DNA of 10,812 nt from a bacterium HR36. GTDB lineage: Bacteria > Planctomycetota > Planctomycetia > Gemmatales > HRBIN36. Below the pieces are notes generated by a model that was not told where the DNA came from, did no database searches, and saw nothing but the letters and a program-made list of their open reading frames with translations. The stretch is from NCBI GenBank assembly GCA_002898995.1, contig BEIM01000075.1, positions 1 through 10,812 on the forward strand. Reading direction: 5' to 3'. Each line of letters begins with the position of its first letter. Position 1 is the stretch's first letter. Shown one piece after another: positions 1-7,955 of this stretch. Both the position numbers and the translations under genes were made by a program.

Positions 1-811
1 CGATCCCGGGGAAGTGCCAACCGCCAAAATAAAGTAGAGAGATTAAGAAGCTAACCGTCGTGACATGGGTGTATTCCCCGAGGAAGAACATAGCGAATTT
101 CATACCGCTATATTCGGTGTGATAGCCGCCCACTAACTCCTGTTCGGCCTCGGGTAAGTCGAAAGGCAGGCGGTTAGATTCGGCCAGAGCACTGGCGAAA
201 AAGAGTAAACATCCGAGCGGCTGATACCAGATAAACCAGCCGGCAAGGCCCGTCTGTACTTGCTGGTTTAGGATTTCCTCTAAGTTAAGGGTTCCTGCTA
301 GGAGGACGACTGCCAGAGCGGAGAGGGCCAAGGGAATTTCGTAGCTAATGATCTGGGCGCTAGAACGCACACAGCCAAGAAGGCTATATTTGTTGTTAGA
401 GGCCCAACCGCCGAGAATTATAGAATAGACGTTCAGGCTGCCAATTGCGAAGATAAAGAGGAGACCAATCTCGATTCCCGGGGCGATAAGATAGCGCAGA
501 CCATCGGTTGGTGCCGTGTCTGTCGGACCGAAGGGCACGACCGCGAAGGCTAACATCGTTGTCACGACGGAAATACTCGGGGCCAGGAAATAGAGAAAGC
601 GATCAACGTGAACAGGAACCACCTGTTCTTTGAATAGGAATTTAAGCCCGTCGGCAACTGGTTGCAACAGGCCCCAAGGACCGACCCGGTTCGGCCCTTT
701 GCGATCCTGTACCCAGGCAGCGACTTTGCGTTCCAGATAAATAAGATAGGCGCAAATGACCTGCAAAAGCGTCAGCACGAAAAGAATAAGCCCTATGGTT
801 ATCCAGTCCAT
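1..811 (-). CDS. nuoH: NADH-quinone oxidoreductase subunit H (5' part, cut by window edge)
   Basis: This is the membrane subunit of complex I that forms much of the quinone chamber next to NuoB/NuoD. I translated 270 codons from the ATG at 811-809 to the left edge; the frame is open and runs out of the window, so the C-terminus is missing. Family signatures are clear: the motif LERKVAAWVQDRKGPNRVGP at residues about 26-45, followed by LLQPVADGLKFLFKEQ (48-63), and the conserved loop ESNRLPFDLPEAEQELVGGY (211-230) that lines the quinone site. Several hydrophobic membrane segments alternate with these loops (for example about 2-25, 74-94, 112-134, 158-174, 194-210). The start is supported by an AAGGAAG ribosome binding site about 6 bases upstream and by its position 19 bases after the nuoG stop. 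Codon use is clearly less GC-rich at third positions than in nuoA. nuoI and later genes presumably follow to the left. Confidence 0.96.
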   Translation of the reverse strand, partial: MDWITIGLILFVLTLLQVICAYLIYLERKVAAWVQDRKGPNRVGPWGLLQPVADGLKFLFKEQVVPVHVDRFLYFLAPSISVVTTMLAFAVVPFGPTDTAPTDGLRYLIAPGIEIGLLFIFAIGSLNVYSIILGGWASNNKYSLLGCVRSSAQIISYEIPLALSALAVVLLAGTLNLEEILNQQVQTGLAGWFIWYQPLGCLLFFASALAESNRLPFDLPEAEQELVGGYHTEYSGMKFAMFFLGEYTHVTTVSFLISLLYFGGWHFPGI

Positions 812-830
812 GTGCGCTTCCTTGGTCGGG

Positions 831-2498
831 TTATGAAGCTAAGGCGCCGGGCGTTAGCAGAATACCGTGCTCGCCCAAGTCATCTAGGTCCAAAGGACTC
901 AATTCCGGGATCGCGGCAGCGATTTGACGGCGAACTGTGGGTGCGTGATAAAGGCCCGCTAGTTCTAATAACTCCCAAAAAAATCGCGCTTCGGGCCAGA
1001 TACCATCAGGAGGCTGTACAGCTTGATAAAGAGCCTGGGCGAGTCCCCGAGAGTTAATATAGGTGCCGTTTTTCTCGGCAAAAGTGGTACCCGGAATGAC
1101 CCACCGTGCCAGTGTTTCCAGGCCGTTCGGGAAAATATCGGAGACGATCAGGCTGCGTGCCTGACGCAGACGCACTAGTTCCACGTCACTGGCCTTATAT
1201 AAAGGATCGCCGCCGACGAAGTAGAGATGCTGTAACGTGCCCTGCTCGACCGCTTCCAGGACTTCCTGCCAGGTAAGGGGAGGATTTTGCTGATGGCGCA
1301 AAAGAATGTCTATGCCCCGACAGTTAGGTGCCTTCTCGCCGCGGATAATAAACTTAGCTCGGTCGGGTAGGCAGGGTTCGCCTCGCGGGCCTTTCGGATA
1401 TATGTCATCAGCGCCTGCATCCCGTAGTGGACCATGGGCAAACTTAGCCTGCGGGCATACAGTGTTAATCCATTGAATCGCCAGCCAGCTTTCTTCCAGA
1501 GTTAGCCAGGGCGATAAAACCACAACCAAAGTGTGATCTTGGCCTGCTTTCGCTAGATTCAACAAGTGTTCCCGAATCTCGTTCTTGAGGTCGGCCCAGG
1601 AGACAGGAACCAGGTTGTCCCCGCTGTGGGCGAGAGGATATAGGAGCCTTTGCTTATTGTTGACGTGGCTGTAGCCAAATCGGCCATCGTCACACATAAA
1701 GTGGCCATTCGCTTGCGGGTTGTAGCGTGGGCGCAGGCGATAAACGATGTTTTTGTTATAATCAATCCAGATGCTGCATCCTGTGGCGCAATGCGGGCAA
1801 ACGGACTTCTGAGACCGCAGAAACCAGACCCTATGTTTATAGAGAAAATCCCTACTGCATAAAGCCCCAACGGGACAGAGATCGACAACATTTCCGGCCA
1901 ACTTATTATTACAGGGCCTACCTGGGAAGATGTCAATTTCTGCATGATCACCGCGAGAAATGACTTCTAACTCTCCGGTGCCGCTAATTTCGCGAGTGAA
2001 CCGGACACAGCGCGTACACATTACACACCGGTCTGTGAAAAGCACAATCTGCTCGCCGATATAATCCTTGTCTGGCCTCAACAACTTTTCGTCCCGCAGA
2101 CGACTGCGAGCACGGCCATATTTGTAACTATAATCCTGCAACCAGCATTCGCCTGCCTGGTCGCAGACGGGACAATCGAGGGGATGATTGAGCAGCAAAT
2201 ATTCGAGAACTGCCGCCTGGGCAGCGCGCACCTTTTGGCTGTTAGTAACTACGACTGTGCCATGCCGTGCGGGAGTTTGACAAGCAGGCAGGAGACGCGG
2301 CTGCATAACTATAGAACCTTCAGGTTTCCGTTCGCCGACTTCGACTAAGCACATACGGCAGCTGGCGACGACACTTAGGGCAGGGTGCCAGCAATAATGC
2401 GGGATGGCCACACCTGCACGCGCAGCCGCTTGAATCAGGTTTAGATTTTCCTGGTCGCCGATCTCAATATCTTTTCCGTTGACGGTGATCGTAGCCAT
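831..2498 (-). CDS. nuoG: NADH-quinone oxidoreductase subunit G, short form
   Basis: This is the large iron-sulfur subunit of the NADH arm. It passes electrons from NuoF towards NuoI and NuoB. It has 555 residues when started at the ATG at 2498; an in-frame TTG at 2507 is possible but its spacing to the GGAG site is too short. Domains in order: a ferredoxin-like [2Fe-2S] N1b domain (Cys 36, 47, 50, 73); a His-Cys cluster N3 motif HPLDCPVCDQAGEC (about 105-118); cluster N4 with CVMCTRC (158-164) and Cys208 in CPVGAL; and a [4Fe-4S] N7-type site with Cys 234, 237, 241 and 269 in the pattern C-x2-C-x3-C-x27-C. From about residue 285 the sequence is a degenerate molybdopterin-oxidoreductase-like region. 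The protein is much shorter than E. coli NuoG (about 900 residues), so most of the C-terminal domain is absent; the reading frame ends cleanly with TAA. It lies 27 bases after the lipoprotein gene and 19 bases before nuoH. Confidence 0.96.
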   Translation of the reverse strand: MATITVNGKDIEIGDQENLNLIQAAARAGVAIPHYCWHPALSVVASCRMCLVEVGERKPEGSIVMQPRLLPACQTPARHGTVVVTNSQKVRAAQAAVLEYLLLNHPLDCPVCDQAGECWLQDYSYKYGRARSRLRDEKLLRPDKDYIGEQIVLFTDRCVMCTRCVRFTREISGTGELEVISRGDHAEIDIFPGRPCNNKLAGNVVDLCPVGALCSRDFLYKHRVWFLRSQKSVCPHCATGCSIWIDYNKNIVYRLRPRYNPQANGHFMCDDGRFGYSHVNNKQRLLYPLAHSGDNLVPVSWADLKNEIREHLLNLAKAGQDHTLVVVLSPWLTLEESWLAIQWINTVCPQAKFAHGPLRDAGADDIYPKGPRGEPCLPDRAKFIIRGEKAPNCRGIDILLRHQQNPPLTWQEVLEAVEQGTLQHLYFVGGDPLYKASDVELVRLRQARSLIVSDIFPNGLETLARWVIPGTTFAEKNGTYINSRGLAQALYQAVQPPDGIWPEARFFWELLELAGLYHAPTVRRQIAAAIPELSPLDLDDLGEHGILLTPGALAS

Positions 2499-2525
2499 CG
2501 CGAGCAATTCTCCGGGCTTGGATGC

Positions 2526-3158
2526 TTAGGGGGGTGGAAGTTTTAGCTGAGCGAATTCCGCTGCATTCAGACGCTTGACAGAACCATCGCCGAAAAGCAC
2601 CAAGCGAGTTCCCGCCTTATCTGGCAGCTTTTCATAGATCAAGACAGTCTGGGTACCCGGGACTAAGTTTAGATTCTTAGCAGGGGCGAAAATATAATCT
2701 CCAATTTGAATGGCCTTATAAACTGCAGGCATTTCGCGTAGCGCATCGCGCAATTCGGCCTCGTTGCGCGGCCAGCAATGGTTCTGGTCATAGTATCCCA
2801 GTAAAAGCAGACCGGCCTGGCGCAGATCGTTCAGACCGAGCGTAATCTGACGAATGCCATAGGGACCGACAGGCCGAGTGTTATGCGCAGGCTGTGAAGC
2901 AGTGCTGGCGGGGGTGGGAAGCGTTGCGGATTGTGGTGGTGAAGACGGGGCCGGAACTATGGGTGGCTTTGCTAAAGGAAAGCCGGGTTTAGCGCCAGGT
3001 GGCGATGCCGCGGGAGGATTATGCTGCAGAGCTGTGGCCTGGTCACCCTTTTGCGCCGACTGACTGGGCTTAGAAGATGAATCGCTGCACCCAGAGAAAA
3101 TTCCTAACCACAAGATGACCAGTATGCTGCTGATTAGCTGGTTGCATCTATGGAGCAT
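2526..3158 (-). CDS. Putative lipoprotein with pseudopilin-like (DUF1559-like) core, inside the nuo operon
   Basis: This is a 210-residue protein that I cannot assign to a known complex I subunit. Residues 1-23 form a signal peptide with a hydrophobic core, ending in FSGC, a slightly relaxed lipobox with Cys24 as the likely lipidated residue. Residues 25-97 are a Pro/Ala/Ser-rich linker. Residues about 98-210 look like a compact domain: the stretch NDLRQAGLLLLGYYDQNHCWP (110-130) resembles the NNLKQIGLALHNYHD...FP signature of planctomycete DUF1559 pseudopilins, and LVLFGDGSVKRLNAAEF (186-202) resembles their C-terminal H-X9-DG end. The pilin-type N-terminal helix is replaced by the lipoprotein signal. 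The ATG has a strong GGAGGA site 7 bases upstream and begins 22 bases after the nuoF stop, so it should be co-transcribed with nuoF and nuoG. I infer a role at the outer face of the cytoplasmic membrane or in the periplasm; any link to complex I is only positional. Confidence 0.85.
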   Translation of the reverse strand: MLHRCNQLISSILVILWLGIFSGCSDSSSKPSQSAQKGDQATALQHNPPAASPPGAKPGFPLAKPPIVPAPSSPPQSATLPTPASTASQPAHNTRPVGPYGIRQITLGLNDLRQAGLLLLGYYDQNHCWPRNEAELRDALREMPAVYKAIQIGDYIFAPAKNLNLVPGTQTVLIYEKLPDKAGTRLVLFGDGSVKRLNAAEFAQLKLPPP

Positions 3159-3180
3159 GGCAAGTCCTCCACTAACAGCA

Positions 3181-4515
3181 TTAGTGGGTTGTTAGGGGCG
3201 CGAGGATAGAGGCCTGGCGAGAGCGCGAATTGCGGATATATTCTTCAAATTCGGCGCGGAATTTCGTGATCGCAGTTTTCACGGGCCAGGCAGCTCCATC
3301 CGCGAGACCACATATAGTCGTGCCGGGAATGATACCGATGCCGTTGGCAATTTCGAGGAGAATATCTAAGTCGTCTAAGTAGCCCTGGCCCCTGCGGATC
3401 CGAGCAAGGATCTTAGCCATCCAGGCAGTACCTTCGCGGCAGGGAGTACATTGGCCGCAAGATTCATGAGCGAAAAATCGGCAACTATTATAGAGCACAT
3501 CCACCATGCTGGTCCGGTCATCTATAACGATGACCGCTGCCGTACCTAACCCCAGGCATCCAACGCGCATCGGGCCGTTGAAATCTAGTGGCGTATCTAG
3601 CTCCTCGGCGGTCATAAAACCCATACTCAGGCCGCCCGGAATAATAGCTTTGGCGCGACGGCCTTGCCAAACGCCGCCACCATATTTTTCGATAAGCTCG
3701 CGAGCCGGGATGCCTAGGGGCAATTCATAGCATCCTGGCTGATTAACGTGGCCGCTGAGACAGTATAACTTTGGCCCGAAGCTGCCGAGATCGCGCGGAT
3801 TATTCGGATCGGGAGGGACACCCATGGAGCGGAACCAGGTGGGGCCTCGCTCCACAATATGTTTGACGCAGGCCAGCGTTTCCACATTATTAACGATGGT
3901 GGGTTTCTGAAATAGCCCCTGAACCGCGGGAAATGGTGGCTTGATTCGCGGCCAAGCGCGCTTTCCCTCTAAGCTTTCGATAAGGCCGGTTTCCTCACCG
4001 CAGATATAAGCGCCTGCGCCGCGATGGATATAGATGTCGAGATCAAAACCCGCTTTGCCAAGGATGTTTCGTCCGAGGAAACCGTTCTTATAAAGCTCGT
4101 CAATTGCCCTCTGAAGGACACGATAACTCTTGCCATATTCATAACGGAGATAAATATAGGCCACGCGTGCGCGGATAGCATAAGCACTGATGATAGTGCC
4201 CTCGAGGACCTGGTGCGGGTCGCCCTCCATAAGAACGCGGTTGCAAAAGGTCCCTGGCTCACTTTCGTCCGCATTTACGCATAAGTAAATGGGACCGGGA
4301 TGGTCTTTAGGAAGAAAGCCCCATTTTATCCCGGTAGGAAAACCGGCCCCGCCTCGGCCGCGCAGTCCTGATTCTTTCACCATCTGAACGACCTGCTCCG
4401 GCGACAGTTCCAGCGCCTGATGTAAGGCATTATAGCCGCCGTGCGCCTGATACACTTCTAAGTTTTGGATACCCGGCACGGCGATGTGGCGCAGCAGGAC
4501 CGGTTCAAATTCCAT
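3181..4515 (-). CDS. nuoF: NADH-quinone oxidoreductase subunit F (NADH- and FMN-binding)
   Basis: This is the catalytic subunit that oxidises NADH through FMN and reduces cluster N3. It has 444 residues, full length for the family. Visible motifs: the glycine-rich nucleotide-binding loop RGRGGAGFPTG (52-62); NADESEPGTF (81-90), contacting FMN/NADH; GAGAYICGEETGLIESLEG (167-184); and the N3 [4Fe-4S] ligands Cys353, 356 and 359 in ESCGQCTPCREG plus Cys402 in TTICGLADG. The ATG at 4515-4513 overlaps the end of nuoE by 11 bases and is preceded by an AGGGAGCGG ribosome binding site inside nuoE, which points to translational coupling. All key residues are present and the gene looks fully functional. 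Antisense frames here are shadows. Confidence 0.98.
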   Translation of the reverse strand: MEFEPVLLRHIAVPGIQNLEVYQAHGGYNALHQALELSPEQVVQMVKESGLRGRGGAGFPTGIKWGFLPKDHPGPIYLCVNADESEPGTFCNRVLMEGDPHQVLEGTIISAYAIRARVAYIYLRYEYGKSYRVLQRAIDELYKNGFLGRNILGKAGFDLDIYIHRGAGAYICGEETGLIESLEGKRAWPRIKPPFPAVQGLFQKPTIVNNVETLACVKHIVERGPTWFRSMGVPPDPNNPRDLGSFGPKLYCLSGHVNQPGCYELPLGIPARELIEKYGGGVWQGRRAKAIIPGGLSMGFMTAEELDTPLDFNGPMRVGCLGLGTAAVIVIDDRTSMVDVLYNSCRFFAHESCGQCTPCREGTAWMAKILARIRRGQGYLDDLDILLEIANGIGIIPGTTICGLADGAAWPVKTAITKFRAEFEEYIRNSRSRQASILAPLTTH

Positions 4516-5005
4516 GTTCCGCTCCCTGTTGCCGGAGTTTCTCTATCAGGTTCCGCGCAGTGTCGGAGTCCAACGGGCCATGGCATTCATCATTGATTAG
4601 AATACAGGGCGCCAGCTCACATGCTCCCAGGCACTCCGCAAATTCCAGGGTGATCGAACCATCAGAGGTAGTTTGGCCAGGTTGGATACCTAAATGGTGA
4701 CACAGGTCTTCTAGCAATTGCTCCCCTCCGCGAAGCATGCACGGCAAGCTGCGGCAAACCCAAACGCGATGCCGACCTAGAGGATGCTTTTCGTCTCGGA
4801 AAAAACCGTAAAAACTCAAGGTGTCGTGGACTTGCGCAGGGTGGAGGCCTAAGAAGTCAGCGAGTTCCTCGATCGCAGCCAGGGGCACGCAATGAAAATG
4901 GCGTTGAATGAGATGTAGAGCGGGCAAAAGCGCGGCCTGGCGTGTCGCGTAACGCTGGGTATAGGCTTCGATTTCTTGCCGCATGGTTTCGGTTAGTATT
5001 GGCAT
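4505..5005 (-). CDS. nuoE: NADH-quinone oxidoreductase subunit E
   Basis: This is the small thioredoxin-fold subunit of the NADH arm carrying [2Fe-2S] cluster N1a. With the ATG at 5005 the protein is 166 residues, usual for the family. The N-terminal helical bundle contains the typical stretch LPALHLIQRHF...LADFLGLHPAQVHDTLSFYGFF. The cluster ligands follow: Cys84-x4-Cys89 (VCRSLPC) and Cys125-x3-Cys129 (ECLGAC). An upstream in-frame TTG at 5044 would add 13 residues and overlap nuoD by 23 bases, but the ATG gives a clean 16-base spacer after the nuoD stop and fits the family N-terminus better. The ribosome binding site is weak. It is followed by nuoF with an 11-base overlap. Confidence 0.96.
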   Translation of the reverse strand: MPILTETMRQEIEAYTQRYATRQAALLPALHLIQRHFHCVPLAAIEELADFLGLHPAQVHDTLSFYGFFRDEKHPLGRHRVWVCRSLPCMLRGGEQLLEDLCHHLGIQPGQTTSDGSITLEFAECLGACELAPCILINDECHGPLDSDTARNLIEKLRQQGAEHGI

Positions 5006-5021
5006 AGTACGCACCCAATAT

Positions 5022-6248
5022 TTAGCGGTCCAGCTCGGCGGCAATAATGTTAAGGCTGCCTAATATAGCCACCATATCGCTAATTTGGTGTCCGACGGCA
5101 AGGTAAGGAAAGACGGCAAAATGTACGAAAGAGGGAGGCCGGGTGCGGCAGCGATAAGGCCGATCTGAACCGTCGGCGACAATATAGAAGCCCAGTTCGC
5201 CGTTCGGCGATTCGATGGCACCGTATATTTCCTCGCGCGGGGTATTCAGTCCGCGATTGGTCATAATCAATTCAAAATGTTGAATCAAACCCTCGATAGT
5301 CCGCCAGGTTTCTGGTTTAGGAGGCAGGACTTCCTTAGTCTCGACGTCTATATTGACGGGGCCCGATGGCAAATTCTCGATAGCGGCGCGAATAATCTTG
5401 AGACTTTCGAGCATCTCCTCCATGCGAACTAAGTACCGGGCGTAACAGTCGCCGCCGGTAGCGCAAACCACTTGGAAGGTATCGCGCAGCTCGCCGTAAG
5501 CGAGATAAGGTTCGTCTTTGCGCAAGTCGCGGACGACGCCACTGGCGCGGGCGACCGGGCCAGTACATCCAAGATTGATAGCCAGTTCGCGCGGCAGCAC
5601 GCCGATCCCTTTGGTGCGTTGCACGAAAATACGATTCCGCGTGAGCAAACGGTGAATATCGCTATGCGCTTTCGGAAAGCTTTGCACAAAAGCACGCACC
5701 TTGCGGATCCATTCATGGCGTACATCATACATTAATCCGCCGATGCGGGTATAGCTGGGATGGAACCGCTGGCCTGAGGCCTCCTGAATGATGTCATAAA
5801 TCAGCTCGCGTTGATAGAAAGCGTACAGGAAAGGTGTGAAGGCGCCTAGGTCGAGGGCGGCGGTACCAATATTCAGGCAATGATCGCTGATACGAGCCAA
5901 CTCGGCCAGGATGGTGCGAATATACTGACAACGGGGAGTAAGCTCGATGCCTAGGAGTTTTTCCACCACATGGTGCCAGGCGATTTCATTGGCGACGGGC
6001 GAAATATAGTTCATGCGATCGACAATGGTAACGTATTGGTTGTAGTTGAGGTCTTCGCCGAGTTTTTCAAAACCGCTGTGCAAATAGCCAATATCAGGGA
6101 CCGCCTTGACGACTTTTTCGCCGTCCAGAGTCAGGATAAGGCGCAAAGTAGTATGGGTGGCCGGATGTTGCGGGCCGAAATTGAGTGTCCAGAGATATTG
6201 CTTCTGATTGCTGGTCGTTTCCCAGGTTTCGACAAGTTCCAGGGGCAT
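5022..6248 (-). CDS. nuoD: NADH-quinone oxidoreductase subunit D
   Basis: This is the 49-kDa-type subunit that shapes the quinone-reducing site together with NuoB; it is related to the large subunit of [NiFe] hydrogenases but lacks their metal-binding cysteines. It has 408 residues, typical length. Motifs: GPQHPATH (25-32) with the quinone-site histidine; DIGYLHSGFEKLGED (52-66); DRMNYISP (78-84 region) with the quinone-site tyrosine; a central block ARISDHCLNIG; and the C-terminal RPPSFVH and SDMVAILGSL motifs ending in ELDR. The usual HGVLRL after the quinone-site histidine reads HTTLRL here. The gene is separate from nuoC (no NuoCD fusion) and starts 18 bases after the nuoC stop; no strong Shine-Dalgarno is visible, so it may be translated by coupling. 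Confidence 0.98.
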   Translation of the reverse strand: MPLELVETWETTSNQKQYLWTLNFGPQHPATHTTLRLILTLDGEKVVKAVPDIGYLHSGFEKLGEDLNYNQYVTIVDRMNYISPVANEIAWHHVVEKLLGIELTPRCQYIRTILAELARISDHCLNIGTAALDLGAFTPFLYAFYQRELIYDIIQEASGQRFHPSYTRIGGLMYDVRHEWIRKVRAFVQSFPKAHSDIHRLLTRNRIFVQRTKGIGVLPRELAINLGCTGPVARASGVVRDLRKDEPYLAYGELRDTFQVVCATGGDCYARYLVRMEEMLESLKIIRAAIENLPSGPVNIDVETKEVLPPKPETWRTIEGLIQHFELIMTNRGLNTPREEIYGAIESPNGELGFYIVADGSDRPYRCRTRPPSFVHFAVFPYLAVGHQISDMVAILGSLNIIAAELDR

Positions 6249-6266
6249 AATCGCATCCCGCGAGGT

Positions 6267-6773
6267 TTAGCTTTCGGCCCGGGATAGAGTCGGGAAATTA
6301 TGGCGTTCGCCCCGGCCGCGCAAGGGATAATCCTTGCGTAGAGGATAGTCAGCGAAAGATTCTGGCAGAAGAATGCGGCGCAAGTCGGGGTGCCCGTCAA
6401 AGACAATGCCGAACATGTCGTACACCTCGCGCTCTAGCCAGTCCGCAGCTTTCCATAAGGGAAAGACGGAGGGAAGATGCAGGTCCGGCTCATCCAAATA
6501 CGTTTTCACCACCAGGCGCTGGCCGGTACTCGTGTTGAGCAAACAATAAATCACCCCGAAACGGCGGCGCGCATCGGGATAATACAAGTAGTCCACCGCG
6601 GTAATATCTATCAACATATCGAATCCGAAACCCTCCTTGAGGTGCTGGAGCACAGGATATAGATATTCGCGCGGCACTTCGAGACGAACATTGTCCCGAA
6701 AAGTGCGCAGTTCCAAGTGCGAGCAGCCGGTGATTCGACGGAGCGTTTCAAGGATATGGTGGTAGGCGATCAT
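6267..6773 (-). CDS. nuoC: NADH-quinone oxidoreductase subunit C
   Basis: This is the 30-kDa-type subunit of the connecting module, which has no cofactor and packs against NuoD. Started at the ATG at 6773 it has 168 residues. The Complex1_30kDa signature is complete: LEREVYDMFGIVFDGHPDLRRILLP (about 113-137) and the end PLRKDYPLRGRG (144-155). An in-frame TTG at 6821 would add 16 residues (MPHFLYPYI...) and is bounded by an upstream stop at about 6837. Neither candidate has an obvious ribosome binding site, so the start is the least certain part. It is separated from nuoB by about 150 bases, unusually wide for this operon; I see no gene in that gap. Confidence 0.95.
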   Translation of the reverse strand: MIAYHHILETLRRITGCSHLELRTFRDNVRLEVPREYLYPVLQHLKEGFGFDMLIDITAVDYLYYPDARRRFGVIYCLLNTSTGQRLVVKTYLDEPDLHLPSVFPLWKAADWLEREVYDMFGIVFDGHPDLRRILLPESFADYPLRKDYPLRGRGERHNFPTLSRAES

Positions 6774-6923
6774 AGTTGTGTGTAAATGGCAGCTAATATA
6801 GGGGTATAAGAAGTGCGGCAAGGGCGCTAGTTTCGGTCAGGTCTCGGAGAAGGTGTCAGATGCTGTCGTGGCGGCATCAGGACCTCGAGTAGATGAGCAT
6901 TCCGCATAGAGGCAAGAAGAGAC

Positions 6924-7562
6924 TTAGTTATCCTGGAGAAGCGGCAGACGGCGCGAAGGATGAACGGGATATTTATCATCGGCGGGCCAACGCAGAGTCG
7001 CGGTACTATAGTCGCCCGGGGCAACGATTAAATCCGTTGGCGCGGCAGGGCGCAGGTGGGGAGTCTGAAGTTGAGTACGTCGCTGGAACTCGCGGCCGGT
7101 CAAGGTGCCGGTCTTTTTTATCTGCTCCTGCAGGTCGAGGACGGCCTGAATAAGCTGTTCGGGACGTGGCGGACAGCCGGGAATATAAAGGTCAACGGGA
7201 ATGAAGCGGTCAATCCCTTGAACAACGGCGTAAGTATCAAACACGCCGCCGCTGCAAGCACAAGCGCCCATAGAGATGCACCATTTAGGTTCGGGCATTT
7301 GCAACCAGATGCGCTGCAAGACGGGGAGCATTTTCATGACGATGCGTCCGGCAACGATCATAAGATCGCACTGGCGCGGACTGAAGCGCATGACCTCGGC
7401 CCCGAACCGGGCGATATCGTAGCGGGAAGCACCGACAGCCATAAGCTCGATACCGCAGCAGGCGGTGGCAAACGGCATGGGCCAGAGGCTGTTGGCACGC
7501 ACCCAGTTAGCGAGCTTATCAAGGTTGGCAATGAAGACATTCTCCGGCAAGCCTAGGGCCAT
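6924..7562 (-). CDS. nuoB: NADH-quinone oxidoreductase subunit B (cluster N2)
   Basis: This subunit carries [4Fe-4S] cluster N2, the last electron carrier before quinone. It has 212 residues from the ATG at 7562. Cluster ligands are visible: the adjacent pair Cys35-Cys36 in FATACCGIELMA, Cys101 in SMGACACSGG, and Cys130 in YIPGCPPRPE. Family blocks LMIVAGRIVMKMLP (67-80) and QMPEPKW (88-94) are intact. Residues beyond about 150 form a variable C-terminal tail. The start is decided by an AAAGGAGG ribosome binding site 6 bases upstream, inside nuoA; the two genes overlap by 10 bases. The same frame stays open upstream to 7919, but that extension lies over nuoA in another frame and has no family similarity. 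Confidence 0.98.
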   Translation of the reverse strand: MALGLPENVFIANLDKLANWVRANSLWPMPFATACCGIELMAVGASRYDIARFGAEVMRFSPRQCDLMIVAGRIVMKMLPVLQRIWLQMPEPKWCISMGACACSGGVFDTYAVVQGIDRFIPVDLYIPGCPPRPEQLIQAVLDLQEQIKKTGTLTGREFQRRTQLQTPHLRPAAPTDLIVAPGDYSTATLRWPADDKYPVHPSRRLPLLQDN

Positions 7563-7939
7563 CGGAAGCCTCCTTTTGCCCACTCGTACACGTAGCCGAT
7601 GACTAATAGGCCCAAGAAGATCAGGACGCTGACCAAAGCGGCGTCGCGCAAGGCTGGCGGCAGGCCGGTCGTTTCGTATGCGGAAACCGCCCAGGGGTAG
7701 AGGAACAAAAGCTCGACGTCGAACAACAAGAACAAAATGGCGATCAGATAGTAGCGAATGTCGAAATGCTGGCGGGCGTCGCCAATCGGGTCCATGCCGG
7801 ATTCGTAAGGCATGTCCTTGACCGGGCGATGACGCGGCGGCGCCAGGGCGTGAGCGACAAGCAAGCTGCCCCCGACGAAAGCTAGGATCGCGGCCAGGTA
7901 GAGCCCGACGGGGAGCCACGACTGCCAGTAGGCGTCCAT
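7553..7939 (-). CDS. nuoA: NADH-quinone oxidoreductase subunit A
   Basis: This is a small membrane subunit of complex I near the quinone entry site. It has 128 residues with three predicted helices at about 10-31, 62-83 and 100-119. The signature YESGMDPIGDARQHFDIRYY (45-64) is followed by the conserved acidic pair in LLFDVELLFLYPWA (71-84). It is the first gene of the operon. The ATG at 7939 has an AAGGGA site 6 bases upstream. The leader contains a promoter-like pair, a terminator-like hairpin and a perfect CRP-type palindrome (see separate entries). Third codon positions are strongly G/C: 26 of the first 30 codons, against 17 of 30 in nuoH. Confidence 0.97.
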   Translation of the reverse strand: MDAYWQSWLPVGLYLAAILAFVGGSLLVAHALAPPRHRPVKDMPYESGMDPIGDARQHFDIRYYLIAILFLLFDVELLFLYPWAVSAYETTGLPPALRDAALVSVLIFLGLLVIGYVYEWAKGGFRWP

Positions 7940-7955
7940 TGCTTTTCCCTTACGG

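Noticed and set aside
662..1057. 131-codon plus-strand frame
   Set aside because: It is antisense to the well-supported ends of nuoH and nuoG.
6827..7024. Minus-strand frame of 65 codons over the end of nuoB and the nuoB-nuoC gap
   Set aside because: Most of it is nuoB read in another frame; the remaining part shows no domain or start signal.
7563..7919. N-terminal extension of nuoB over nuoA
   Set aside because: Lies over nuoA in another frame, has no NuoB similarity, and the ATG at 7562 has a strong ribosome binding site.
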